DNA of 64,000 bases from Porphyra umbilicalis. Lineage: Eukaryota; Rhodophyta; Bangiophyceae; Bangiales; Bangiaceae. Positions 20,971-34,532 of this stretch are shown piece by piece (the first letter of the stretch is position 1; each line of letters begins with the position of its first letter). Under the pieces are notes generated by a model. That model made no database searches, was not told the origin of the DNA, and saw only the letters and a list, made by a program, of their open reading frames with translations. Made by a program: the position numbers and the translations under genes. Location of the stretch: contig KV918894.1 of assembly GCA_002049455.2 (NCBI GenBank), positions 1 through 64,000 on the forward strand, written 5' to 3'.

Positions 20971-22839
20971 GAGTTGGGGCGTTCGGTGCGCACGACGCCC
21001 AAAGGACGCTCTGGTGACGCCCTTAACGACGCCCTTAACGACGCCCCGGGCGTTCTGAGCAACCCGACTCTGCGCCGCGGGCGGTCTCCCCAAGAGTTGT
21101 CATAAGAACTCCCCGCACCCTCTCAGCCCCGCGCACAAGTAGGGAAACCACAGCCTTCGATTCTGCGCAACGCAGGATCGAAGGCAAACGCGCAAGATCA
21201 AAGGCATATGCACCAATCGTCGAGCGAATCTAGACTCTTGACAGCACTGTCAAGGATCAGAATCTGGTGCTGGAGTCGACGCCAGGGGCCCCCGTGTGCG
21301 CCAGCTAGCCCCCCCCTCCCATCGTCCTGCTCCCCCCACACCTGCCCCCCCCCCGACTGCCCCCACGCCCCGTCCCCTTCAACAATCACCTCCATCTCCC
21401 TCCTGCCGCTGCTCCTGTCTGCGACCTCCCCTGGCTCTCGCCGCCCTCAGATTCGCCCGTCGCTTTCACAGGCGCCCGCCGCGCCCACTCCCGGTTACCG
21501 CCGCCGGCCGCGGCCGCCGCCCTGCTGCCGCTGCCCGGCTGGCACCGCCCGGCTACACCACCCTCTCTTCTGCGGCAGCCGCGCCTCAGACCCACCTCCG
21601 AACCGCCACTCCGTCTCTCTGCAGGCCCCATGCTCCCGTGCCGCATCGGTCGCCCCACCACGCCCTCTGGCCCCGGGTTCTGTCAGCCGTGCTCCGCCGC
21701 GTGCTTCCCGCACCGCCGTGGTCCGCGGCTGCCTGCTGTGCTGCCGCTGCTGGCCGCCTTTGTCGCTTCCCACCTGTACCGGCGGTGGAGGCTGCCGACC
21801 CCCGCCACGGCCTCCCTGCCTCCCGTGCGCGGCACGCGCCTCCCACCCCAATCTTTGACACACCCGGCCCCCGCGGACACGGGGCTGCTAGGGGTGCTTG
21901 GTCAGCTGTGGGCCGACTGCTTGACCTGCTGCGCATCGATTGATAAGGAAAGTGCGGGCGGTGACGGCTTTAGTGGTGGGCGAGACAGGGTAGGGAGGGG
22001 GACATGTAGGGGGGGGGTACATGCCGTCTGCTGTCCAGGTGGTGTAGCTGGTACGTGGTCACGACAGTCTGTGTAGCTTTCTCTATGTACAGGGACGATA
22101 AATAGCCGATTTCTCGACTGTATGACCCTTTAGCGGTGGCCTTTGGGCAGTGAGCGCCTCAGGATGGCGGTGGCGTATGTGTGCGTCCGCGGCGCTGCGC
22201 CGTCCCCATGCTTTCGAAGGTGCTCTGCGCTGTCTCAGGGGTGGCGCGAACTTGCCTGGAGCTGTCTTACCCTCGTGGGCATGTTGCTTGCACGCTGTGG
22301 CGGTTCTGGGTCAGTTCCACCGCGACAGCGGGTTGTGGGCACCTGAAGACTGCGCTGAGGCAATAATGTCGTCTCTATGGAGAGGCTAGAGTGTGCTGGT
22401 GGCACTGTACAAAAAGAATTGTTGAGCAAACAGGCGCAGCGTTGCTGAGATGTGGCAGCAGTCTCGGCTGCTGCGACATTGGCGGCTTTGAATAGGCAGG
22501 GACGGGGCGCTTGCGCGCTTAGCGAAGCAGACTGCCGTTCGTAGCGCACTTCAGAGCATTAGAAACCAGTCTCTTCAGAAACATTCTGTTTCAGGCGTGT
22601 TCGACCCGGAAGTGTCGTACGCACTGCCGAGTCGGACCGGATGGCAGTACGCAACAAAGCAGTCCCAATACCATACCACCGCGCTCCATAGCCGAACAGA
22701 AAGTGTACAGGGTGCTATGAGAGCCACGCATTGTTGTTTTTTCCACGAGAAAAAGCGCGAAACGGCTGTAGGCAGGTAGGGAAGCGCAAAGTGGCAACTT
22801 ACTGAATTGGACAGTGTCAGTGAAATCCAGCAATTGAGG
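20971..22839. other. Mostly anonymous; Pro/Arg-rich open frames at 21.3-21.95 kb
   Basis: 21288-21960 is a C-rich stretch where several plus-strand frames are open for 200 codons, giving Pro/Arg/Ala/Ser-rich peptides without motif; I do not call a gene. The rest has no feature I can support. Confidence 0.35.
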
Positions 22840-24690
22840 CACATTCAGAAGCTTCCAATTCTCCACGGAAAATCTCATCGCGATGACTCGATCTGGCCGG
22901 CTCCTTCGTCGTCCTCACCGACCTCCCCCCCCCCCCACCATCAAGATGGCCACTAAGATGGCGGTAGCTCAGGTATTATCTACCCTGGAGAACAGGGGAA
23001 CCTTCAAGGATGCCCTGAACTTGGTTTCGGGACAGACAGGCATCGCTGTCGGGGCCCTTCGTAGCTCGTACTACCGCTCCTGGGACAACACTTCCCGCGC
23101 CCACGGCAACGCCCGCCTCTTCCACCACGATGAGCAAGTGCTGGTGGGTGTTGCACAAGCATTCAGTGTGAACAATTTCCCCATCAACAATGCCCAGATA
23201 CGCGGCGTGATCAAGCGGCGATGCGACATAGAGGTCTCCCAACCTTGGGTATCCCGGTCGGTCAAGCGCAATCGTAAACACCTCTCGCTGAGGGCGTGTA
23301 ACGCCCGCGCTGACAAGCAGGCGGGCCTCGAGGTCCTCGACGGGGCCACGGCCTTCTGTAGGGAGCTAGAAAAGTTCCTCGAAACCCACTCGTTCATCCC
23401 TTTGGCGGTCTTCAACTGCGACGACACACTAATCTTCTACCGCGGCGGGAAGATGGCCGTCACGCTCGTCGAGGCTAGCCCCAGGACTCGGGCAAACGCT
23501 GTGGCAAGTTGCAAGTCCATCGTGGATTTCCTGCTCTCGTTTGTGTCGGCGTCGGGGTCGGTTTTTATGAGCGTCTACGTCTTGAAGGCGAAGTTTGGCG
23601 AGGCATCCACCGCCGCTGTAGCTTTTTACCTCTATGATGCCCCGCGCATGTCCCGGAGGTGCTGGCCGCGTTTCTACCCCTGGACGGAGAAGAGATTCCT
23701 TATCGGCGAGGCCTTCGAGGCGTTCATGGCCAAGTTCACTGACGAGTGGGCCACCCGCAACCCGGGTATCCCATCAATTCTCTTTGGGGACCAGTTGGGG
23801 GTCCATCGTCATCCGGATGTCATTGATCAGGCATTGGGCAAGGGCGTCGACCTCTATTTCTTCCTCGAAACACGAGCCACATCACCCAAAAATTGGAAGG
23901 GGCCCCTTTTGGCGTCTTCCAGCGGCTTGTATCGACAGGCGCCCAACAGGGCGTCATTAATGGGATGCTGGGCGATAAGGGCACCCGCAACGCCCTTTTA
24001 GAGGCGGCCTACGCCGCCGAGACTCGAGCCTTTCTCCCTAACGTCATCATAGGGGCGGGACGTCGCTGTGGGCTGTGGCCCTTTGACCCAGAGCGCATGC
24101 TGTCCCAGGTGGCGGATGCTCTGGGGCTGGGCCACACGGGCGACACCATTCGCGGTGTTTCAGGCGCGGCTGCTGCTGACGTCATCCACGAGGCCACCAG
24201 CAGAGCCAAGGCTGCCAAGAAGCGGACATACACGGGGTCAACGGTGGTCCAACGAGCCGCTCTGCACGCCCCCGATGCTCTGCTTGAACAAAGTAAGGAG
24301 ATTGCCGCAATTAAAGCCTCTGACGAGGCCGTGAAAGCGGCTCGGGCCATCGCTCGGGCTCACAACCAGGCCAAGAAGGCGGAGAAAGAGCGCGTGGCGG
24401 CAGCCGCACGCGTGGCCAACCTGTGTAGGGTGTGCGCCACGCGTACGTACCGCGGAGGGAAGGGGTGGAGTGGGTGCGATTGCGGGCATTTTAGAGTGTG
24501 CCCCGGATGTACCAACTCCATGGCGGCCGTCGAGGTCGACGCGGGGCATCTAGAGGAGTGTCCTGGTAATTTTTTCAGACGGATCCGATTGCGGGGGGGA
24601 CGAGGAGTGTGAAGAGTAGTAGCCGCGAGTGCCCTTTGATCGGGTTCTGGGATGAGATTTTCTGTTGAAAATTGGAATTTTCTGAATGTG
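22840..24690. mobile_element. pogo-like DNA transposon with 40 bp TIRs
   Basis: Inner parts of the terminal repeats lie at 22840-22879 and 24651-24690 (35 of 40 bases match, starting CACATTCAGAA, ending AAAATCTCATC). Similarity goes on weakly outward (CAGTGAA words), so the true tips are probably 10 to 40 bp further out. Between them is one transposase gene filling the space. TA flanks, expected for pogo, could not be fixed. Confidence 0.8.
22883..24612 (+). pseudogene. pogo/Tigger-type transposase with one frameshift
   Basis: Transposase of the DDE_1 superfamily (pogo, Tigger, jerky relatives). The N-terminal third is a helix-turn-helix region (QPWVSRSVKRNRKHL). The catalytic domain shows Asp in VFNCDDTLIFY, then ILFGDQLGVHRHPDVIDQAL and, after the shift, APFGVFQRLV and GLWPFDPERML, a typical family ending. 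Near 23880 the reading must move by one base: before it the frame reads DLYFFLETRAT, after it KLEGAPFGVFQ. The C-terminus has a zinc-binding cluster (CRVCATRTY...CDCGHFRVCPGC...HLEECPG). Length is about 575 codons, within the family range. It fills its terminal repeats and looks like a fairly young, singly broken copy. Confidence 0.85.
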
Positions 24691-27600
24691 CGTCATTCAC
24701 TGGAGTGGCCGGTGTCGGTGGTAATCTGCGCCCTCTTGACGAAGATTTCCAGCTGCCGCAACCATGCCCCCCGGCCACTTGACCGCAGCCGCCAAGGTGG
24801 CCACGGCTACAGTCATGACTGCTTGCCTACCCACTGTCGCTGCCTCCACTCCACCGCTGTATCCCCCCACTACTGCTTCCTCCGCCACTTCTGCTTCCTC
24901 CCCCTGCCGCCGCTACCTCCCCGGCCTGCCGCTTCCTCCCCGTGCCGCCGATGCCTCCTCCTCCGCGGATGTCAATCTCGCAGCGTCCATCGCTGCCACG
25001 CGCTCCCCGCAGGAACCGCGATAGCCCTGGTGCCAGGGGGGGGAGGCCGCGGGCTTTCCGGCAGTTAAGATTGTGGCGGCGGTGGCGGCGACGACGGCGG
25101 CGGCGGTGGGGGGGACGGTGGCGACGGTGTGGGAATGCCGAGGGGGGAAGGGGGAGGAGCGGCAGGACCAGAAAAATGGAGAGAGCGAGGGGGAGAACTG
25201 AGCGTCTTAGATGGAGGGAAGAGACATAGACGGATAGCTGGAGGGGGGGGGTTGCGGACCGGGCAGCGCCAGAGCTCCGGGGGGAAGAGTGGTCGGAGCA
25301 ATGCCAGACAAAGGGGGCAAGACACGCTGCACTGTCTGGGTGGCACCTGTCTGTCAAGCTGCACGAAACACGCACTCCAGATGCTGTGCCAGATTGAAGC
25401 GGACAGAACTCACTCCCAAGAAAGCACACGAGTCTATCACATCGTCGGACATCTGGTGCCCTCGAACGAACGCCCTTTTTCGTCCGTTTCTCGTTCGGAT
25501 TGCATCCGCCGGACCAATCGGCATTCGTTTGTCCCAGCGACCGGCAGTCGTCCGGTCAGACGAGCGGCCGAACGAAAGGCCTTTCGTCCGGACAGACGTT
25601 GGGGCCCAAAATACAGCTTGGCATCATCCGGCCAGTAATCCTGTCAATTGCTATAAATTTTCTAATGTTGATGATGACTAAGACTGCAAAGCTAAGAACA
25701 CCGGTCCTTTTGCCTCACCACCTTCCCCCTCACCACCTTCCCCCTCACCACCTTCCTCCTCACCACCTCTCCCCTCACGCTCGCTCTCACCACCTTTTTC
25801 CTCACCACCTTCTCCCTCACGACCCTCTCCCTGCCCGCATTGCCCCTCACCACCTTTCCCCTTACCGCATTGCCCCTCCCTGCATTGCCCCTTCTCGCCT
25901 TGCGCCTCCCGGCCTTGCCCCGCCATGCCTTGCCCCGCCTCGCCTTGACCCGCCCCGCCTTGCCCCGCCCCGCCTTGCCCTGCCCGGCCTTGTCCCTCCG
26001 TTTTCACCCCTCAACTTCGCGCACTTCCCCCCATCTAGCCCTTCTCGCTCATGTCCAGACCTCGTGCGGTCCGACCTCCCGCCCCCCGCTCACCGCTGCA
26101 CCCCTCCCCACCGACGCCGCTGTCCTCCTCGGCGTTCACCGCTGTCAACATCCACAGCCATCGTCGCTCCCCCCCGACTTAAGATGTGTGCCTCCACAAT
26201 ACCATCCTCTCGTCTACTGCTGCCATCCCAGATGCAGGAAGGCTCACGCGGCAGCACGGGAACCAGAGAGCGTACGTGCAGACCAGGGGAGGATGACCTT
26301 CATGGAGCAGTCAGCCAAGACAAGAACTGCTGTGTGAGGTGTGTCGGTTGCTCTCGTAAAGCTCACCCCTCTCCTGTACTGTAGCTGTCACTTCAGACCT
26401 CCACCCGTCTCCTTGCCCTCGGCAGGGTCGTATGACAGGCACTGTTGGGTGCCCCGGGGTTGAAAAATCAAACACCGAACGTCGGCACCAAAACTTACTA
26501 TAATTTGTCTGCCATCGATGGCAGGCGGCTGTCATGAAGCTCCAGGAACGCGTTCTCCTCCGGACTTGGAGCTGCACAGGCACTTGAAGCTCGACTTGTC
26601 TCAGAGACTTCGTGACCTTGCCGCTACAGGGACTCTGATTGGGCATGTTTGTCTCTGTCAAGATCTGGGACTGTCTTGGAAATCGGCTTCGAGCCGGGCC
26701 GGCTGTGTTGAAGGCTCTCACAGTAGCCTCACAGACCCTCGGACCATGCACACTCATATTGCCGGATTTGAGAGCGATTCACAGAGTGTCGTTATCTCTA
26801 CGAGAAATAATAATAGGCTGTCGTCGCTCCTTAGAACGCCTCTCAGCCATCCGAGATTTCGATAGGATATGCACACGCCACGTGCAAACGATGTGGGCCA
26901 CCCAATATCCGACCAACATTGGGCTCAGAAGTGGCACATCTCTTTTCATATTTTCGTACGTCCACATCCGGTTGCCCCCCCTCTCCGCTGCCCGGAGCTG
27001 CTGGTGCCGACTCTTTTTCGATATATTTTTCAACTTTTCAAATGGGACATCCCTGCTTACCGCAGCCAGGGGACCAACGCTTAGTAGGGTGGTAGGACGG
27101 TACATTGGAACAGGGATGATCCGGCTAATCCAGCAATTTTAATATTCCTCCATTTTCGTACTTTCGGGAGGGGACTGAAGTCGTTTACAGAGCCCCTCTC
27201 CCAGCAAACTGTGGAGGGGTGCTTGCGGCACGTCGGTCCCCTGATGGTCCCCTCACTGCCACGTTTGAGCCCTTGTCAGAAGGTAAGGAGGAGTCCGAGC
27301 GTACCCTCCAGGCAGAGGACCGGATCGCACCCCTGTCAGAATACGTCATGGGCGCCGTCACGGTCTATAGTGCCCCTCTCCTCTGCCTCTACATTGACCA
27401 AATCAATCTCTGCGTCGACCGTCACCCGCATGGCCCTCCCATGCCTGGCGTTGTCGTCTGCGGTGGAGCTCCTTCACCCAAGCACCGCCGCTGGCGTTGT
27501 CGTGTTCACCGCGGTGGAAAGGCCCATCAAGACTTTCGTTGTGGCGCCACCCGCCACGGTAGGCGTCCCCACGCGGTGGTCTGTCGGTCTCCCCCTGTCG

Positions 27601-28159
27601 CCCCCGTCGACCGGAGACGAGTGGGTGACTTGCGCACACACGCACGCTGCTGCCGCCTCCCTCACCTGTGTGGACGAGCCCTGCGGTGTCACGCGCAGTC
27701 GCGTCCCTGGTGACCGGCGCGTCTGTGTGGTGCGTCTTCCCAAACTTTTGCGTTGCTTCGGCGGTGGCGGCGGCAGCGGCGGTGGCGGCGCCGGCGCCAT
27801 CTACAACGACCAGAACTCAGCAATGACACCGGGCACCAGTGGCTAGTCCAAGAGGCCACGGCGCCACCGCTGCCGCCGCCGCCGCCGCCGCCAACGCCGC
27901 CGCTGCCACCGACGCAGGGCCAGCCCCGTGCAAGCGTGCGCACCGAGCGGTGCGGAGGCGCTCGCGCTGACCTCCGCGAGGTCGTCTCAAGGTGCGGCAC
28001 CACCACTGTGGCACCACAGGCAGGCCGACCCCGCTGGGGCGGTCGTCCCGTCCGTGCGCTCGGTAGTCTCTTCAAAGACCCCGGAAGCAAGCGCCAAGAC
28101 GCACACACACAACTGGTGTGGGCGGCAATGACAAGCCGCAAACACGACACAGCGTTGTG
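24691..28159. other. Anonymous region, low-complexity tracts
   Basis: No gene supported. 25700-25985 is a pyrimidine-rich tract (separate entry). 27390-27846 has a plus-strand open frame ending in a Gly tract (CFGGGGGSGGGGAG) with some normal-looking peptide (TFVVAPPATVGVPTRW) but no motif. An AAGGCCTTTCGTCC palindromic patch lies near 25575. Confidence 0.35.
25700..25985. repeat. Pyrimidine-rich tandem repeat
   Basis: CACCACCTTCCCCCT units (about 13-15 bp) grade into GCCTTGCCCCGCC units (about 10-15 bp). Strong strand asymmetry; on the other strand it is a purine tract. Confidence 0.85.
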
Positions 28160-29179
28160 AGGCTCAACGTTTACTTGCCTCCCTCGGGGGTTCGGGACCG
28201 CTCTGCTGTCCCGCTCAGATAAACCCACCGGTCCCCGTCCCTAAACCCTCAGGAGGACCCTCTACATAAGGCCAAAAACACGGGCCAAACGCGGGCCACA
28301 CCCGCCAGCGGGGCGTGCCCAAGACCCAATCAAAACACGCCAACAAGAATCCCCGAGGCGAGGGTGGGATGCACCAAGCACATCAGATAAGAATCCCCAC
28401 AACGAAAAGAACAGAGCAAGGGTGCGGCCATAACTCAGCCGACCGTTGAGTGGTATGTCCGGGAATCACAAGTGGGTCATTCCAACCACTATCCGATCAC
28501 GCGGAATTGGCCTCGTGATTGCTCGGAAATCGCTTAGTCTAGCTAATCCCGGTAAGCACGGATCTCGGCCTTACTTAGCTGAGCTCCGGGTTCGACCCGC
28601 CCGAAGGGCGTGACCGTCTGTGGACCATCCAATTAAATGGCTCCATCAGCCGTCAAATCTCGCAGGGCTACGTGTGGCCATGCTGCCACATTTCCCCCTT
28701 CTCAAGGGTCAGCCGCCCCGGCTGACCGGGAACGGACGAGTGGTCCGCGAGGAGAGGGTGTGACGGCTGTGTCAGGCCCCCGCGACGTTGAGGGTCCAGG
28801 GCGCGCGGAGTCGTTGCGCCTTTGATGGTGGAGGCGCAGGGGACACTCTTCCCCTGTGCCTGCTGCGTGGAGGTGGCCTCACCTGTGTGGGGCGCAGGGG
28901 ACACTCTGCCCCTGTGCCGGCCCCTTGGTAGAGGTGCGGAGGGGTGGGTGGGTGTGCGGTTCACTCGCGCACTGGTACACCGACCCTATTTCGCGGTCGG
29001 TGTGAGGCGGCAGCCTCACTCGGGCTGCCGCACATCGTCCATCACGCGCGTCGTCCGCGGACGCGCGCGGCTTTTGTCTTGTCCCCAGTACCTCTGGGTC
29101 CCCCTCACTCGGGTTGCCTTCTCTCTGCCCCCCTTCCCCCCCCCTGCCACGTTTTCCCCTTACTCGGGTGCAACGGGAG
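28160..29179. other. Leader-like stretch before the gag-like block
   Basis: No coding region. It could be a long terminal repeat or leader of the fossil at 29180-31330, but no second copy is present in the window to prove that. Two short repeats of GGCGCAGGGGACACTCT lie near 28830-28910. Confidence 0.3.
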
Positions 29180-31330
29180 ATGTCGGCAGCGGCTACTCCT
29201 ACGCCGGACCTGCTTGACGAGGAGCCGCTCGCGGGCATGGACATCGACGGAGCGGCGGCCGGGGCGCCGTCCGCGACGCCACAGTCGGCGTTGCCCCCCG
29301 TGGTGCGCGGGGCAGGCGATCCTACTCCTCCGCCTCCCCCTTCCGTGGCGACGCCCGAGTCGGGTGTCCGTCAAGGTGTTGCGGCGTCAGCGACGCCAGG
29401 CCAAGCGGCGGCGATGGCCGTCGAGTCCGGTCGGCCGGAGGACCTCGACTGGTGGGTCCCCCCGAACCACCCTACTTCCATGGGTGGGGGGTGTCATCTT
29501 CTCTCGATCTACCTCACCTTTCCCGACTCGGAGCAGGTGAAGGAGTGGAACCGCCGACTCGCGCGCTTCCCCCGGCAAGTTGTTCTCCCTATCGGGTGGC
29601 TGGTGGACCTCCCCGCCCTGCTCGAGCGGGAGGATTGGGGTCGTCTAGACCCGGTACGTCGGTGTCTTGCCCAGAGTACGGGAGCCATCGAGTTGGCGGC
29701 GGACCAACCGGTCGTCTATTGGCGTTGGTGTTGTCGGGCCCCGCCCTACTTGGCGACGGGGGACCCGCATGTGAACCACCCGTCCGCCCGAAAGGAGTTT
29801 GGCTGGCGGCGCGACGAGCGGTACCTCGTCTCGGTTCTCCAACTGGAGTTCCCCCGCACCCGGGACGACCGGCGCAGCAAGTATGTCGTCCTGCCCAAGT
29901 GGTGTCAGGATATGGAGGTCCCGATGGGCTTCCCGGCGATGCTCGCCCGATTCCTCGCGTACTACTCGTCGCGGATGCGGTCGAATGAGGAGGGGCACCG
30001 ACTCTATGCCATCCTCGCGACGTAGTGGGTCGTCGAGGTGGCCTCCGTTCGGGTGGCTTCCCTCAAGGTGAAGGGGTACCTGTGGCACTTGTCGACTGCC
30101 TTGGTCTAGGGGATGTGTTCTCTTACCCCTTCTCGCTTGGCGATGGACGGAACGGCGACTATGCCGAGCTACTCGAGGAGATGATCATCCTCCAAAACTC
30201 GTTGGACTGGGTGTCGGTCCAACCTTTCCTCCGTCGGACTGCAGCGGAGGGGACGGACGCGGCAACGCGCGGCTTCGTCCATTGCTTCTGTGGGCTCTCG
30301 AAGGGCAAGTTGTTCCTTCGAGAGGGCCTGGGGGTTGACTCATACCCCTATGGCTCCGGCATTGGCGCACAGTCGCCGCCGCCGGCCAGTGGGTGGATGG
30401 TGTCGGGGAAGCGCCCGGCGCCCCCCAAGAACACGGAGCGACGGGTCACTTACCCCCCTCCGCCCCAAGCGGAGCTTCCGCGGCCACGGGTCCGCCAACC
30501 AAGCTAGTCCCTCTCGCGCCGGGACGCCCCAAGTGCGGGTGCCCGCGTACGTCGATCTTGACGCGCCGGCAGCGGCTACTCTACCGCTGCCTCGGTTTGG
30601 ACACCGGGCCACTCCGGCGACGGCGGCCGCGGCGGTGGTCACCCCGCTCGAGCCGCCGGCCTTTTCCGAGCCCATCCCCGACGCCAATTTGCGTGTGGAG
30701 TTCTGCCGTGGCAGGAGTTTGCCGGAGCAGTGCACCCGGGGGTTGCTGCCTATGTTCCCCCCGGTCGGTGCAGACATCTGGGACTTCTCACCCGTCGTGG
30801 CGGTGCTCGCCCTCGCCAAACTCTTGGCGAGGGTCAGCCGGCGGGCATCTTCCCTGGCGGTTGACATCCACCAAGCTGGGCAGCCGGCTTTGGCCCAGCG
30901 CCTCATCGAAGACTTGTCGGGGCGAGCCCTAGGGGACCAACTGCGGCTACAGCTGGCGACGACTCTGTCGCAGCTGCCGACCTCTGGGATGGGGCACGGG
31001 TCAACCCCTCACTCGGTGTCGCCCCCCCCCTCGTAGGGTGGCCAACACCCAAGTGCCGCAGGCGCCCCTGCGCCCGGGGCAAAGTGGCACAACCCCCCCA
31101 ACTACGGGCGGGCGTCGGTGCCTCCGCCGCAGAACTATGGGCCGACTGAGGGGTACGGCTACTATGCCGGCCCCCCGGCGGGTGGAAGTTACACCCCGCC
31201 GGTGCCGTACTACCCCAACGGGCCGCTGTACCGCCCCGAGAGCCCTCGTACTCGGGGTGGTCCCGCTGAGAACGACTCGCAGCAGGGCAGCGGCCACAAC
31301 AACGACTACCGCCTCGACATGCAGTCGTGA
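29180..31330 (+). pseudogene. Fossil gag-like ORF cluster of an unassigned element
   Basis: Starts at ATG 29180 and runs in several reading frames to 31330. Normal-looking protein includes LDWWVPPNHPTSMGGG, YWRWCCRAPP, then a helical-looking stretch (PVVAVLALAKLLARVS, QPALAQRLIEDLSGR) and a Pro/Tyr-rich tail (EGYGYYAGPPAGGSYTPP). Acidic/Pro N-terminus, helical middle and Pro/Tyr tail suit a structural gag-type protein, but no zinc knuckle or named domain is seen. It is convergent with the chromovirus pol that starts at 31553. It looks broken, with several interruptions. Treat the family as unknown. Confidence 0.4.
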
Positions 31331-31552
31331 GGGGCGGTGGGTGGACCAAGGCCAGGTTAGGGAAGGCCTTGGGGTCTCATGTTCTAGTCGTACATGATTG
31401 TGTTGGGTTTGTTGCTTGTTGATAGTCGTAGTAAACCATCATGCTACTTGTAGACCTACTTGAGTCTTTCCTTGGGCCCCACCTGTGCCTCGCTTTGCGA
31501 TCCAGTATTGGGACTCGCATCACTGAGGAGGCGACGAGAGTTCGTCGACGCC

Positions 31553-34532
31553 TCATTTTTGCCTTACGGATAAGTTATGCCGTTGGCAGTTCTGACGGAC
31601 CTTTTCAGTTGGAAGGTCCTCGACATATTCCCATGTATCCTCCCTTGGTCCATACCCAAACCAGCGGACCTTGAGCATAAGGCGCTTGTGGTCATCATAC
31701 CCTTGTCCGACAAACTGGTCGAAGACAGCCTCCATCGTCTTCTCACTTGAAGACGGGAGGGAGGGTACACGCCATGCCTTCAGGGCGCGTTCCCACGCCG
31801 GGTCACCCTCCAGCGGTTCCGACGCCAGAGTGGCGTGATTACCGTTTATTGTACGGATTCCATCGGTACTTTCGATGGTAAGACGCCGGTCATCAGTCTT
31901 GAGTATCTGATACGGCCCTTTCGTCTCGAAGATGAGTTTACCTCCCTTGTTCTCGTGTGACTTCACGAAAACCCAGTCTCCGACTTGGAGAGATTCTCGC
32001 CGGCTCTTGACTTGCTTGTCAAAGTGCCGTTCATAGCGGGCATGGGCCTTGTCCATTGACTTCTGGACAAGAGGGATCAGCGCATCCAAGCGCTTGCGGA
32101 AGTTCTCGCGCGCTTGGCTCGGTGTCAAGGGAGTTTCCTCTTCACCCGTGCCTTGGGTAAGGCGCTCGATCGCCACCGGGCTGAGTATCCGGGGGCACAC
32201 AAGAGAGAACGGTGCCTCCCCTGTGCTACTATGCACTTGGGAGTTGTAGGCAGGAACCAGTAGGGACACATACCTTGCCCAGGTTACGACATGTTCGCTC
32301 ACATAGTGCCTCAACTGTCGTTCCAAAGTCTTATTAAAGCTTTCCACTGGACCATTTGTCTGTGGGTGGTAAGGCGTGGCATAATTAGTACTTATGCCAA
32401 GCATTTGCAACACGCCCTGGTAAAGTACGGACGCAAATTGCGGTCCGTTATCTGACAAAGTCGAGTCAGGGATGCCATAACTGGCTATCCAAACATCAAT
32501 AAAGGCACTGCGAACATCCAGTGCCGTCACATCTCGAAGGGGGACTACCCGAGGTAACTTCGAGAAGCGGTCACGCATGATTAATAGGTACTCATATCCC
32601 TCTGGAGTTCGAGGGAGAGGACCAAGGAGGTCGATGGCTACTGCCTCGAGGGGTTCCGTAGCCGGGAACAACCTCATAGGGGAGGAGCTTCGGACCTCCA
32701 TCAACCGGTTCTTTGCGCAAGTGCCGCAAGCCGCGACCCAGCCGAACACATCGGCTGCGAGCGAAAGGCCAGTAGCACCTTCGTCTTAGGGTCCGATACA
32801 TCTTGGTTTTCCCCGGGTGCCCACCCAAGGGGGACGAGTGTTCCCTCTTGAGGACGTCGGCCACGAGGGAGCGGGGCACAACCACTTGTTGTGTTCCCTC
32901 TTGTTGGCCATGACGGCAGAGCATGCCGTCACCATTCTCATAGAACCGAGTCTGGTTCATGGTGTTCAGATGCTTCCGGGCCTCTTGGCAGACACTATCG
33001 TCAAGTTGTTCTTTGGCCAACACCGCCATCGAGATGGGGACCTGTTCCTTATTCTCTGGACGGCGGGGGTCCAATACGGCCCCCGACCGCGTCGTCACCC
33101 TGACCACCGGGATGTCTTCGGGGACTGGAGTAGTATGCAGCCCCTCCGTCGGCATGTGGGATAGTGTATCCGCGACGGCATGTTGTCGACCAGGTTTTTA
33201 CTCAAAGTCATTGTCGAACTCGGCCAGTCGTATCCGCCATCGATTCAGGCGGTTGTTGGTACATGTTGTCGTGGTGAGTATCCACTTCAACGCTTTATGG
33301 TCACACCGGACTAAGAACCGGGTGCCCTCGATGTATGGTCGCAGTGAGGTTACTGCCCACACCACACGAAGACCTTCGATTTCGGTCACGGTGGAGTTCC
33401 GCTCAGCAGGTTCTAGTCCCCTACTGAAGTAGCCTACGGGAAGATATGCCCCCGTAGGCTGTTCTTGCAACAGAGCACAACCGAGTTGGTCATAACTCGT
33501 ATCCACATCGATAATATACTTCCCTTCTTTCCTTGGTAGTGCCATGATGGGAGGGTTACACAGTTGTTCGCGTAGTCAATCGAACGCGGCCTGCTCCTCC
33601 ATAGTCGGAGGGCGGAGTTTCTTGGGTAGCGATGTGCTTACCAAGTTGTTCAGGGGCTTCGCGACTTTGGCGAAGTCGGCCGTGAAACGTCGGTATACGT
33701 TACACATACCCAGGAAACTACGCAGTTGCGTCTGCGTCTTTGGGTATATGGCCTTCCTGATAGCTTTCAGGTTTTTCTCATTCACACTGATGCGTCCCTG
33801 TCGTATGACATGACCGAGATACTCCACCTCATGACTAAAGAGGTGGCACTTCTTTGCCTTGAGAGTGACACCGTTCTCGCCCAACAAAGTGAACACCTTC
33901 TCCAAGTGGGAGAGGTGTGACTCCGCATCCGTGGAGTACACAATGATGTCGTCTAAGTAGACGAGGACATACTTCAATTTCACTCCGGCCAGTATCATGT
34001 CCACGGCGCGCTGGAAAGTGGCAGGCGCATTGCAAAGACAAAAGGGGAGACGGGTGCGCTGATATGTCCCCACATGAGTCGTGAAGGACGTCAAGTGCTT
34101 GTCTTCCTCGGCGACTGGGATCTGCCAGTATCACGCGTTACAGTCTAACGTCGAGAAGAACTTGGCGTCTCCCAGGGAATCCAGACAGTCATCCATCCTT
34201 GGGAGAGGATACGTGTCCCGCACCGTTCTATCGTTGAGTTGACGATAATCGATGCAAAAGCGTGTGGAACCATCCGGTTTCGGCACCAAAACAACCGGAC
34301 TGGCCCACTCACTAGTGCTGGGTTCAATCACGTCCAGCTTGAGCATTTTGGTCACCTGCTCGCCGACGAGTTGTCGGGTTCGCGGACCAATGCGGTAGGG
34401 TTGGAGCCGCACGGGTTTGGCGCCCGGCTTCAGTCTCATCCGGTGTTCGGTCGCCTTAATCGTCCCGAGGGACCCGTCCCACAACTCGTGGTGTCGGTCT
34501 TGTTGAGAGGTCAAAAACCAGCTACGCCACAT
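31553..34532 (-). mobile_element. Ty3/gypsy chromovirus pol fossil
   Basis: On the minus strand, in order: reverse transcriptase (VIEPSTSEWASPVVLVPK near 34.3 kb; YVLVYLDDIIVYS near 33.95 kb), RNase H (YIIDVDTSYDQLGCALL near 33.5 kb), the integrase H2C2 finger region (GGHPGKTKMYRTL near 32.8 kb), integrase core (IDLLGPLPRTP) and a C-terminal chromodomain (LKVRWFGYGPREDTWEYV, near 31.65 kb). RT, RNase H, integrase, chromodomain is the Ty3/gypsy chromovirus order. It is broken in at least three places. No matching gag is seen upstream and no long terminal repeats could be paired, so it is also incomplete. Confidence 0.9.

Noticed and set aside
21208-22076. Overlapping plus-strand Pro/Arg-rich ORFs as a gene
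   Set aside because: Three frames are open together with the same low-complexity composition; no start, splice or domain evidence.
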